Shown here one piece after another: positions 26,449 through 37,990 of a stretch of 64,000 bases of DNA. Under the pieces are notes generated by a model. The model was given only the letters and a program-made list of their open reading frames with translations, made no database searches and had not been told where the DNA came from. Each line of letters opens with the position of its first letter. Position 1 is the first letter of the stretch. The position numbers and the translations under genes are program-made. Source of the stretch: Atrichornis clamosus. Taxonomy: Eukaryota > Chordata > Aves > Passeriformes > Menuridae. The DNA is taken from NCBI GenBank assembly GCA_013400975.1, contig WBMZ01010828.1:60059-124058 (forward strand). Direction: 5' to 3'.

Positions 26449-29214
26449 AGTTGCAAATACTACATTTCAAAGCCATTCTTAGTTCACAAGACACTATGAC
26501 ACTTTCAAATTGTCCAGATGTTCCTTCCTCCTCTGTGAGGATTTGTGTACTCAGATTCTATCAGAAAACTATTTTTATGTCCTAATTGGTTTTGTGATAT
26601 TCACATCTGCCTGACATTCCTTTGTTTTAGAGACTGATGGAGCAGACATCACTCTGCTGGCAAATCAAGAGCTATATTGTGTTTTCCAGCAAATAATGCA
26701 TTGCCTTTCCATCAGAAGAAGGAAAAGTCAAACACCATAAACTAATATTCTGTCTCACATCTTTTAGTGTAGAAATTAAGTATTCCTGGTTTTGTTGTCC
26801 TCGCAAAAAGGTACCAGAGAATGTGCCACAATGTGTTCTAAAGGCTTTGTTATTCTAACAATAACAAATTAATTTTTGTGTCTCGCCCCTAAGAGGGCCT
26901 AATGTTTTGTAAGATTTTTTGGATGTGTTTTGCAAACTTTACAGTTTGTTGCCCCATTTCTTTATGCTTGGTGAAACTCCATGGTTTGTGTCAAATAAAC
27001 GAAAGCAGAACTTTTCCTCTTGACTTACCCCTTGAGCTCTTCATGTTTACCTAGATTATAGTTCATCAGGCAGAAACTTTGGATTTTTTACATTCTGCAA
27101 AGTGATTAACATGCTTTGCTTGCTGAATAAAACATATTCAGAGCTTATATAATTTTATACCAAATGGTGCCGCTTTTTTTCTTTTTTAAGAACTTCCCCT
27201 CTTAAGATGTCAAAGTAAAAGGAGTAAGTTTATATGGGCTTGTTTTCAGTGTTCAAATAAAGAAGCTATGCAACAAAACTTGAATGACAGCCCGTTCTAA
27301 AACTTACTGAATCATAATAGCTTCTATTTTATTATTTTATTCTATTTTTCATTTTTACTAGTTTTGACTAGTTCTGGACTTTTCAAGTATATTTGTTTGT
27401 TCAAAACTGACATTGCAGTGATAAAATCTAAAGTATTTCTACTCAAGTATCTTAGTGATTACCTTATTATCACCTTTTGGTCACTAAGTAGTGTTAAAAG
27501 ATCTAATTTTAATCTAGCTATTTTGCTGAAAGTTGCAATATATTAAGCAACAAAGTTATCATAAAATTCCTATGATGCTTCTTTTTACTCAGAGCTGAAA
27601 CCACAATGTTTAGTTCATTAGTAGTTATCAAATTATTAATAGATGAGTATGAAGTTATTGTCAAGTTGTACAGGAAAAAAGAGCTGAAAATTTCACCTGA
27701 TGGAAACTTGAGAAGCAGCAAGCTGACAAGATACAGATCCTGTGACTAATTTACAATGACTAATAACTATATGCAGTAAATAAGTAAAAGTTTATCATCT
27801 ATTGAAATAGGCTGTGATGAGTTTCAAATCTATATAATTTTGGGTTATAATTTTTTAATCTCTGCATATAACATATTCAACCAGGTCAGGAGTTCATTAA
27901 AATGAAAAAAGATTGCAGGAGACAACATGTGCCCTGTTCTATTCTCTGGTCCAAGCAAGAAATTTCTCTGCTTGCTTACAAAGATGGGTACAAGGACACA
28001 AAATCCATATATATATATGTTTTATGTACAGATTTAGAAACAGCCATGTATTTGTCTGCACTATTCATAAATTCATTGAATTATAACTTGCACAGGTACA
28101 GTTACACTGATCAAGCAAAAATAACTTGTCCTGCCTATTTATTTTCTTGAAAAGATATATTTCAGTAATTCTTCTCCTCTAAGAGTACAGTCACTAGTAA
28201 GTCCTTTTTAGAGAATTTAGGAGTATCTAATGAACACCTAATTTCTTTGTACAATGAGGCAGAAAAGTTTTAGCAAAAGTTACAGTATTAGTTTTATGAG
28301 ATCTCCTCCATCTTCTTCACTCTCACTTACTAGAAAATAACATTTTCCTATGAATTGCTTTATTGTGTACTTGCATTTGAACACATTTTTAGAGCAGTTT
28401 TCAACACAGCAATGATTTCCAGACTTATATTGTGAGATGCTTACCAGTGATACTTTTCAACAGTATACTGGAAATAATGGTATTTCTGTATGATAGCTGG
28501 AAGGAGAATCTCCATTTTGAAAACAGGGAAACAAACTAGAAATTTCTGTTAGCACATCATTTCCAGATCTAGTCTTACTAATATAGTAAGGGTGAGATCT
28601 GTGTAAAATGACAGCAAATAACCATGAGGAGATGTAAGTAGCACGCTTATCTGTACCCTCTCATTATCTTTTTCCAGATGAATAGTGTCCTGGCACAATG
28701 ATGAAAGTGTAACTTTTCTCCTTACTGGAGAGCTACAGTATAAAAAGATATTCAGTGAGTAAGCTGGCAGAAAGCTGGAGCATTGTAAATGCTGCTTTTG
28801 TGACCATGCAGATAATTCTGTGATTTCACAGAGGTTCACATAACTTTCAGACTGGGACTTGTTTAAGAGAGAAAAGAATACTGGGAAGAGACTGAATATT
28901 TCTTGCTTTGACAATCATAAATAATTCTAGCTGGAAGTAAGATTTTTGGTATTTCAGCACAAATAAAAACTGTAGTTCAAATGTACAAATTCTTATGCTT
29001 TTACTCTATTTACTCTTAAAATAGTGCCTGTAGAAATAGAGATCTACCTATTTCTCTAAAGGATTAATGAGCTGTCATATCTTCAAAATGTGTCATAAAT
29101 TGGGTAAAAGAATAATACTTATATCTTTCTAAATTTGGCTTGCCATGTCTTGTATTGAGTTCTATTTAATCTCTTCAAACTCTTGGCCCAAATGACAAAT
29201 GCCCAAACAGAAAA
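26449..29214. other. Unique DNA, no gene recognised
   Basis: AT-rich sequence with no supported gene. The portion at about 26,560-27,050 has more balanced composition, but no open frame or splice structure could be recognised there. Confidence 0.5.
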
Positions 29215-29330
29215 GGAGAGCCATCTAGAAAAAATCTCCCAGATCACTGAGTCTAGACTCCTGCTGTTACAAGTACTAATCATATCATGTCCCTTTCTTA
29301 AACATGTTGTGATCCCTTTTATGTTCTATT
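29215..29330 (-). mobile_element. Possible degraded CR1 fragment
   Basis: AGATCACTGAGTCTAGACTC followed by CTAATCATATCATGTCCCT and TTCTTAAACATGT loosely follows the reversed 3' region of the CR1 subfamily seen at 47,501 (AGATCATCAAGTCCAGC...CTAGACCATGGTACATC...CTTAAACATCTCC). The terminal repeat is missing and divergence is high, so the call is tentative. Confidence 0.35.
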
Positions 29331-32300
29331 GGAATACAACTTAGAAAATCTCCTTCTCTTGATAACTAGGAATCTTGTAATTTTCACCTGGTATATTTTG
29401 ATTCATAATTGTGCAAACTATGTTCCTTAGCTGCAATATCTCGATTCCTGCCCCAGCATTTATGCTCTCTACAAATACAGAAATCACCTCCAATCTTTTT
29501 TTTTTTTTGACTACTATTCTTACCTTTTTTTTTCTTTTTAAGACCTCTGTTCCCCACATAAACCATATGTGTTTTGGTTGTTTATGTATTATCAAGAGGA
29601 AAATAAGAGAGTCAGGCTTTACTTTCATTTCCAGAACAATTATTTCAATAATATTTTACTGAGTAGGATTCAAGTGTATAATTACATTAAATCACACTAA
29701 AATAAAGTAGTTCATGTGGCTAGCTGAAGCAAAAACACAAGCAGAATTATTAGAAAATATTATATATTTGTAGGAGGAAAACTTCTTGACAGAATTCTGA
29801 ATTCTCTTTCACCCAGAGACATAGAAGTTCAAATGAAATGGTTCAAGGCTGAAGACCTACACACCCACAATGATATCACCAGTCTCTTGTCATCAGATCT
29901 ATGACTGAAAAATAAAGCTCATGATCTGATGTACATTCTCACTCTCTTGTTACATCTCCTGCTCCAAACCCAGTATGATCAACTCTCGTGTGACAAGGGC
30001 TTGAGGACGTCTTGAAAAGAAAAAAAAAGTAAGATTCTTAGTAAAAACAAACAAAAAAAAAGGATGAGAAGTGATTTTTGTACGTAAACTTCTTTTGCCC
30101 ATTATATACATCTAAAATTCTGAGTATGAATTCTTGGGTCCTCTTCTGAACATATCTGTTGTTTTCATAAATTAGGACTTTGCATGTAGGTTCAGAGCTC
30201 TTAGTGTTTGTATATGCTACTGGCAGCCACAGGCAATAGCCTGAATAATTCCAATTTCTACCCTTATACAACCATTACTAGCATACTTAAATAAACTTAT
30301 TTGCTTTGACTACTTTCTGTTCACTGTCTGTAACTGAAGTAGACAGCGATTATAGTGAAAGTCCTGTTACTTGTAACTGCAGGAAGAAAAAGTAAATGGA
30401 ATATTCTTGGTTTTTTATCACAGGAGAATAATGTAGCTAATAATAACTACGCATTAAATCAAACGCTAATCAATTTATGGTTCTGAATGTATCCTGTTTC
30501 TGATCTTTTACTAGCTTAACTTTCTTACCACCACCATTTTCCCCACAACAGTTTTGCTGCAAGTTCAGAGAGCACTTCTAGGCTTCTAACTGCCTCATGA
30601 CTTCAAAAGCAAATTCAGCTTAATATTTTAAAGAAAAATTAGGAACCGAAATATAATGCTGTTTACATTCCTTAGTGTCCATCTATCAAAAAAAAACAAA
30701 AAAGAAATCCTGTTGTCAGGAATTGCCTTCATATTTGACTTGTATGCAATCGAGTGAACCACCAGTGCCCAGCAGCCCAGATGGAGCAGCAGGAGGCATT
30801 GTGTAAAATGTCTCACAGCAGATTACAATATTCTCCACATGGAGAACTGAGCAATCTGTCATGCTCCTTTAAGGTTTTTACTTAGCAGCTCTGTTGGCTA
30901 CTGCTTAACAGTGGCAGAAACCTTATTCCACCCACACTTTGGACAGAGGTTGCCAGCTGGGAACATATTTACAGCAACATAGGGGACATGATTTTATGGA
31001 GTCCTTTTGCACACTCTCAGAAACAGACTTTCTCTTTATTGCTTCCTTTCTTAACTGTGTTTGGGGATCTGGCTCCAAATACATTATTCATAAAATGGTT
31101 TATATGTGTGTGTTAAATCAAATGAAAATCTTCCCAGGAGAGGAAAGTGTCCTAATAATGTACACTTATTATGGGAAAGGACATTACTAAGGAAAAGTTA
31201 CCATATCTACATCTTTTTAACATTACTCTGAATAGCTCAACAGAAACTAGAAGGTTGAGAAAAGTCAAGAGAAAAAACAGATGACTTTGGAATTCTAAAA
31301 ATTTGTTGGCTGAGTGTCTTTGCAACTCAGCTTTACGGAAGCACCAGGTTTTTTCTCTATTGCAACTGCAATCAGAAAAGTATAGTTGTGAACCTTTTTT
31401 CACATGCCAAATGCATGATCAGTGTTTATTGACACATGTGCAATGGAAGAGTACTAATACACCTAAAACACACAGTCCATAATCTGCATAAATAATTGAA
31501 AACTCTCTTCCGTTTATCTGAGAAGATTTGCTGAATAGCCTCAAATACATACACTCACATACATGACTTATATGGATTAAAACTGCAATTTAAAATAAAC
31601 TAATAAGCAGGAAGGTTGCTGTTGGCAGCAACTTAACAAGATCTTTGGACTATTGAAATTAATGGAATTCAGCCAGTAATTTTTCTATCCATCCCTGACT
31701 TGCTAGTTCACAATAGAACTAACAGTCCACAGTTGGTTTTGAAGCTAGTACAATGACTTAGGAACTGCATAAAAGTGTGCAATTTTCTGTATACCTATAT
31801 TTGAGCTGTCAGTGTTACCTGTATATTTAACATATACTAAGTTAAGATGAACATACTTTAATCAAACAGATTTTAAAAATAGCAATCTTTTTGGTGTGAT
31901 TTCTTCTGAGTTAGATGATTCCTTATAACTTTTACTAAAAATGTTAGGAGAACTACTATGGACTGAAAGTTATGCTAATTTTAAAATATATCAAAACACA
32001 TTTTTATATAATTATGTTTTGACTAGAAAGAATTTGTGAATGCAAAACAAAATAACCCATATAGTGTCAGAAAAAATACAGTCCTTGCAAGCCTGGGTTT
32101 GGGCCTCTGTTCTTTAAGAAGTAATAGAGAGTGTTAGAACAGAATAGGCTCTTTTAGACACTAATTTCTTCTATAGACATTAGTCAGATATCCAAAATAT
32201 CCCATTTTTATAAATACAGATTAATTAGACAATGAATTTCCAGTTCAAGACACATATAAGTTCTCCTCCAGATTGTTACCTGTGTGTGTCACAGTAATGC

Positions 32301-32947
32301 TCTCTATTAGAAACCTATTTGCATTATTAGTTCCACTCTACAGAACGGGAAGAAAGATCAACATATCAAACAGGTAGTTTAAAATCTGAGGGAGTCTGAA
32401 GCAGAAAACAAAATTTAATCCAAACTGCCATTACAGCAGTTTAGTATAGTAACCACTGGGCAATCTTTCCTCTCTAGAAGTTCCTCCTTATAATTTCAGT
32501 AGTCTTCCTCTTGCCTGAGTTACTACACATATTGAAAGTCTTCCAGCTTGTCTTTTCAAGACCAGATTTAGCAAGGAATGAAAGAGAGAAAGAAATGCAC
32601 AGGGATAAAGGGTCTTCAGAGCCCTTTTCAGACAGAGTGATAGCAGATCTGTTGCAGCTCTGCAGTGGCTGCAGTCTGCTTCACCCACTCACTTGTCTTA
32701 ATGTTGCATCCAAATTTGTCCTAAAAAGTTCTGTGCTGACTCTGCTTTCTCATCTCACAATAGCTGGAGCTTTTTTTGTGTACATCTGTGAGTGTGTGTA
32801 AAGAAAAAAGAAAGAACTAAGAGCAAGAACATGGAAAATTTAACTCCTGGTAGAAGTAAAAGAAAGAGGAATACTGAATGAGCATAATTACCAGAATACA
32901 TTTGCAATGTTCAGGAAGCAAAACTTGAGTCCTTTTCAATCATATCA
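29331..32947. other. Unique DNA, no gene recognised
   Basis: No supported gene or element. Open frames of up to 95 codons occur but overlap on both strands and have no recognisable similarity. The stretch at 30,690-30,830 is less AT-rich and could be conserved non-coding DNA, which cannot be judged from one sequence. Confidence 0.5.
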
Positions 32948-33523
32948 GTCATAGAACCATCATAGAATGGTTAGGTTAGAAGGGACCTTAAAGATCGTGT
33001 CGTTCCAACCTCACTGCAGGGACACCTTTCCATAGACCAGTTTGCTAAGATTTCATCCAACTTGATTTTGAACATTTCAAGGGATGGGGCATCCACAACT
33101 TCTCTGGAAAACTAGTTCCAGTGCCTCACCACCATCATAACAAAGAATTTATGCCTAATATCTAATCTAAACCCACTCTCTTTCAGTTTGAAACCATTCC
33201 CTCATGTCCTGCACGCGCTTGTAAATAGTCTCTCTCCATCTTTCTTGTAGGCACTCTTCAGGTACTGGAAGGCTGCAATTAGATCAGAATGAAGCTTTGT
33301 TTTCTCCAGGCTGGACAACCCCAATTCTTTCAGCCTTTCCTCGTAGAAGAAGTGCTCCATCCCTCTAATCATCTTGATGGCCCTTCTCTGGACTCACTCC
33401 AACAGGTCCATGTCCTTCCTGTGCTGAGGACCCCAGAGCTGAATGCAGCACTCCAGATGGGGTCCTACCAAAGCAGAGAGGCAGAGTCACTTCCCTCAAC
33501 CTGCTAGCCATGCTTCTTTTGAT
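32948..33523 (-). mobile_element. CR1 LINE 3' portion, 5'-truncated
   Basis: The plus strand starts TCATAGAACCATCATAGAATGG and runs through the complete reversed 3' part of CR1. It includes GGGATGGGGCATCCACAACT, GACCCCAGAGCTGAATGCAGC in diverged form, and CCTCAACCTGCTAGCCATGC at the 5' truncation near 33,523. This spans the C-terminal segment of the reverse-transcriptase ORF. Frameshifts and stops break it, and no frame covers the whole segment. It is a standard dead-on-arrival insertion. Confidence 0.95.
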
Positions 33524-36394
33524 CACAGGTCAATAACACAATATCTATGCATTCCTTGTAAGATATGTCTAACAGATACTTAATGGGAAGATTTTTACCT
33601 GTAGCAAAGCTGAATGTCCAAACAATGAGCTCTCCTGAAGATTTGCCATTTTTTTTTTAAAAAAATCTGATTATATACTTTAATGTTTATGTCCTGTTTT
33701 CTACTTCTTGACACTGTGGTCTTCCTTCTCCTGTTTCTAGGAGAAAAAGAAATTCTTGTTCTTGTTACAAATGTATGGCACTGTATTTCAAAGGACAAAC
33801 CAACATTCGGCTTGCATGCTGTGCTAGTAAGGGCAAGGTTAAGTATGTTTAAAGAGATACTGTCTATTAGTCTGAAGTGAATTACTGTGGAGATGCTGGA
33901 TTTCTGCCCAGAGATAAAAAGCAGCTAAGCTACCTCTTCAGCTACACTGATCAATTATGTATAAGTCTTACTACTAATTGTGTGGGTTTGTTCATTTGGT
34001 AAAAGTGGGAAGTCACAGACAATTTATTCATTTTGTAGTAAATAAATAAGTGAATATTTATTCCCAAGTCTGCTGGTTAAACTCTGTTTCTCAGAAGACA
34101 GAAGAGCTGTGACCAAACTAGAGCTATGGATTCTGGCTATCACCTGGCATGGGTGTACTCCACCCATGTTTTGTCATTTGATTTCAAACACAAATAATGC
34201 AGAAAGACCACTAATGAGATTTTCAGAATTATTTATCAGTTCTTGTGGAAAGCTTTTATGTGTTTTCGAGCACATACTAGTTCTCTTAAATGTCTGATAT
34301 GTCTAAGGCAATGATCTCTTAATTTCAATTACATTTCAATTTGTTTTTGGATGATTTAATTTGATGCCTTCTGCTTTTCTTATAATGACAATCAGTGAAT
34401 TATTTTTGTTAACCTACTCTATGCAAATTCATAATCTATATTGTAGCTGCATTGTCAGTAACGCTAGAACACATCCTCCTTGAGCTGACTGTAAAGGGGT
34501 TGTCAAATTTTAGTGATCAAACAACAGCGTTATCCAGATTGCTTTACAGTTCTAATACAAATAATTTGAGAAGCATGTTAGGGCTTGACTCAGAGTTTTG
34601 ATGAAGGTTTAGCATGCAAAGTAATCTTTAGGAGCAGATCCCTGACCTTGAATTCAAGACTGCTATTTAAGTGAGGGAGCTGTCTAACTACAAATGAGAA
34701 AAACTTCAGAACTTGCTTACTTTGAAAGTGTGAATGTTTAGACATTTATAGTTATCCCTTTTGCCATGGAGCGGGTAGCTTGGTAGCATACATTCTAGAA
34801 TTGTGATAAAATAGAATGAACATAAGGAAGACAACATCCACACGCTTCCATGTCTCCACAAGTGTCTAGCACCACCAGAATACTTACATTTATCTTCTTC
34901 ATTAGTTCCTTACTTATTTTTTTCTCTTGTTCGCTTGCACAACATATGGGAGAGGGTTGCATTTATTCTTGATTACATAATCATTATAATTAGTCCCTCA
35001 CCTCATCAGGCAAGAGGTTGTACAAATAACCTCCAATTCGTTATGCACAAAATGGATGATCTCAGAATTTTTCTTTATTCAAATGCTGTTATTATCATAT
35101 TTCATTATGAAGTTATCACCTGCTTGTTTTAAATTGTGAGCTGTTTAAAGTCCTGGCATTCAGGAACAAGTAGCATTTGCTCTGAAGAGCTATGCTTTAC
35201 CATAGCAGAGGGTGTTAGCAAGTCATTCAGGGCAGTAGAATCAATAGCTTGGCTAGTGATGAAGGCTCTATATCTACATTATACGTTGTTTCTGTGTTTA
35301 ACCTCAGACAATATTTATCCTGTCCCCATGAATAAATTCCTCATGTACCTGATTTCTCCTCATGTACCTGATTTAAAGCTGTCTGAAGGACAGAACACAT
35401 CTTAACAGGGTGGAAGTATATTTGTCCATCAGAAGCAGCCATCCAGGTTCAGCTTTCTCTGCAAGGAATCTTCTTTGCAATCTCAGAAGAAACTCTGGAA
35501 ATCATCCAATCTGCAGTAAGCACAATGGTTGAAGGATTTACTTCAAAACAATTTACTTCTGAACCAAAACCCAGATGTAAATACAGCCACAAGTTTCCAG
35601 ATCATGTTACAACCCTTCTAGTGTTTATTACAAAAGGACTAAACTTCTCATCTGTAAATTGTGGAATCAGAGAGCCATACCTCTGAAATACCATATGTGT
35701 TGAATGGATTTCCAGGAACCGAGACAGACACAGACTTCATTTTAAAAGTATTGAAGGAAACTGGTAGAAACTGACTCTATTATAGTATATTTTTGTAAGT
35801 CTACAAAGTTTTTTAATCCCTCCTTTTATCATCACATTGTATCTGTGGTGAAATTTAATTCTTGAACAACTGGATAGAAACACTGCCTCCATGGAAAAAA
35901 AGTCTAGAAAAAACATTAAATTAATCTTTAATCTATCAGAAACAAATAACTACTGAGTATTCTGTCCACATCACACAACAAACAAACAACATATGTTCCC
36001 AAGAAATAATGGTGTGAATCATTAGTCACAAAACAGTTCACACATTAAATATATTAATTTTCGAAGCTGAAATAAATTCTAAAATAAGATAATTAGTAAC
36101 ATCTTTCACCTAAAGTGGTGAAATAATGTTCAGGAAAGTTCCAGATAAGTGGAGAAAGTGAACAAAAGGAAGCCTTACAAAGAATTCAGAAGAGAGTTGT
36201 CATGATGTAAATGCTAAACTAAAAAGTGCAATTGCTGCCTTTTCTCACTAGAGGGAAGTAAGTATTAATACTCCTGGCAAGAGACCTCTGCAAGTGCACT
36301 GGTTAGAGAAAAGGTATTAAATGTTTATCCATATTTGGGTATGTGTTTTACCATGTTTTCAGGACTACTTATGCACTAGATAATACTCCACACA
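33524..36394. other. Unique DNA, no gene recognised
   Basis: No supported gene. A 17-base direct repeat lies at 35,339-35,374. A short phrase CTCATCTGTAAATTGTGG at about 35,650 resembles a MIR core, but its surroundings do not. Confidence 0.5.
35339..35374 (+). repeat. 17-bp tandem duplication
   Basis: CCTCATGTACCTGATTT occurs at 35,339-35,355 and again at 35,358-35,374, separated by CT. This is a small local duplication of period 19. Confidence 0.92.
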
Positions 36395-37400
36395 GACATC
36401 AAAAGGCTATAATCAGTGCCAAAGAGTTTAGTTGGAGGCCTGTCACTATTTTGTCTTCTAAGGTTCAATACTGGGCCCAGTATTGTTTAACTTATGCATT
36501 AATGACTTGGAAAAAGGGGCAGATGCCTCTTCAAAAAGTTCATGATGACACAAAGCTGGGAGGAGTGGCTGATCCCCCAGAGGGCTGTGCAGCCCTTCAG
36601 AAGGACCTCAGCAGGTTGGAGAGATGGGTAGAGGAGAACTGCCTGAAATTCAACAAAAGCAAATGCGGGGTCCTGCACCTGGGGAGGAATAACCCCATGG
36701 ACCAGCACAGGCTGCCAGAAAGCAGCTCCACAGAGAAGGACTTGGGGGTCCTGGTGGACAACAAGCTGTCCATGAGCCAGCAGTCTGTCCTGGTGGCCAA
36801 GAAGGCCAATGTTATCCTGGGATGTTTTAGGAAGAGCATTGCCAGCAGGTCAAGGGAGGTGATGCGTCCTCTCTGCGCAGCCCTGGTGAGGCCACATCTG
36901 GAGTGCTGTGCCCAGTTCTGGGCTCCTCAGTACAAGAGAGACATGGAGATCCTGAAGCAGGTCAAGAGGAGGGCAACAAAGACGATGAAGGGACTGGAGC
37001 GTCTCTGTTACAAGGAAAAGCTGAAGGAGCTGGGCCTGTTTAGCCTTGAGAAGAGATGACTGAGAGGGGACTCATCAATGTCTATAAGTATCTGAAGGGA
37101 GGATGACAAGAGGATGGAGCCAAGCAACGGTGGGGGTGCCAAGCAATAGGACAAGAGGCAATGGTAGAAACTGATGAACAAGAAGTGCCACCTAAATATG
37201 AGGAAGAACTTCTTTACTGTGCAGCTGACCAGGCACTAGAACATATTGATCAAAGAGGTTGTGGAGTCTCTCTCACTGGAAATATTCAAGAACCACCTGA
37301 ACATAGTTCTGTGCAAAGTGCTGTAGGATGACTCTGCCTGAGAAGTGGTTTTGGACCAGATGGATCACTGTGGTCCCTTCCCATTTTGTGATTTTGTGAT
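36395..37400 (+). mobile_element. CR1 LINE, C-terminal half of reverse transcriptase plus 3' end
   Basis: This is the longest CR1 copy by continuous coding content and the only large one on the plus strand. Translation gives SWRPVT, then LGPVLFN in another frame, then DDTKLGGVAD, KFNKSKCGVLHLGRNNP, KDLGVLVDNKLSMSQQ, ASRSREV and RPHLECCAQFWAPQYKRDM, all hallmarks of the CR1 polymerase. The second half stays open to a stop at 37,057-37,059. At the catalytic FADD box a one-base deletion (near 36,538-36,545) turns FADD into VHDD and joins two frames, so the enzyme is dead. The copy ends with two 8-bp terminal units (ATTTTGTG, twice) at 37,383-37,400. It is 5'-truncated, and its left border is approximate. 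Confidence 0.95.
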
Positions 37401-37831
37401 AACTAATCTGAGAGTGAGTTGAGCAAAAAGCAAAGGAGAGCATATTTAAATTGAGCACTGAAGTACACTATAACTTGCACCAATATTAAATGAGGTCTTA
37501 TGCAATAGCAGCCTCCTTCCTGTTATAGACTCTATTTCCTTATGCTATAGGTGTACTACCATCCACAAGGTCACTGCCAGGTATGATTTTCTCATGGATG
37601 AATGGGAGAATTTGTGATTGTAATTACTTTAAAAGCACTCAGCTACAAATATCACTAAGAACTACAAGTTAAAAAAAAAAAAACCAAACCAAAAGAAAGT
37701 GGTTTTTATGCAGTAAGTCACTCATGTTGAAATTTTCTGCATATTCCCACTAGCATTCTGCTTGGAAGAGAGAAAATAAAGGAATCCTTGCAAATAATTA
37801 AATATCATTAATTAATTATGAGGAAGGCATG

Positions 37832-37862
37832 GTAATGTACCTCCAGAGTACAAGTACATTAC
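37832..37862. repeat. Perfect 9-bp inverted repeat
   Basis: GTAATGTAC at 37,832-37,840 and its exact complement GTACATTAC at 37,854-37,862 are separated by 13 bases. The arms could form a hairpin, but no terminator or RNA-gene context is seen. Confidence 0.9.
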
Positions 37863-37897
37863 ATAGTTTGCTAATTTTGCTCTACTCTTTATGTTGA

Positions 37898-37990
37898 GTT
37901 TTTTGGGTTTGTTTTGGATTTTTTTAGTTTGGGCTTTTTGGGGGAGATTGTTTATTTTTGTTTGGTTGGTTTGGTTTCCGTTTTTTTTTA
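37898..37990. repeat. T/G-rich low-complexity tract
   Basis: Irregular TTTTGGG, GTTTGG and T9 units. This is the complement of the A/C-rich type of tract seen at 3,341 and 23,690. Confidence 0.75.

Noticed and set aside
26990..27005. AATAAA in TCAAATAAACG as the end of a 3' UTR
   Set aside because: AATAAA occurs very often by chance in AT-rich DNA, and no upstream coding exon was found.
28549..28914. 121-codon open frame on the minus strand
   Set aside because: Composition and length fit chance, and no family resemblance is seen.
35630..35690. MIR-core-like phrase CTCATCTGTAAATTGTGG
   Set aside because: Only about 18 bases match, and neither the upstream tRNA-like part nor the 3' tail is present.
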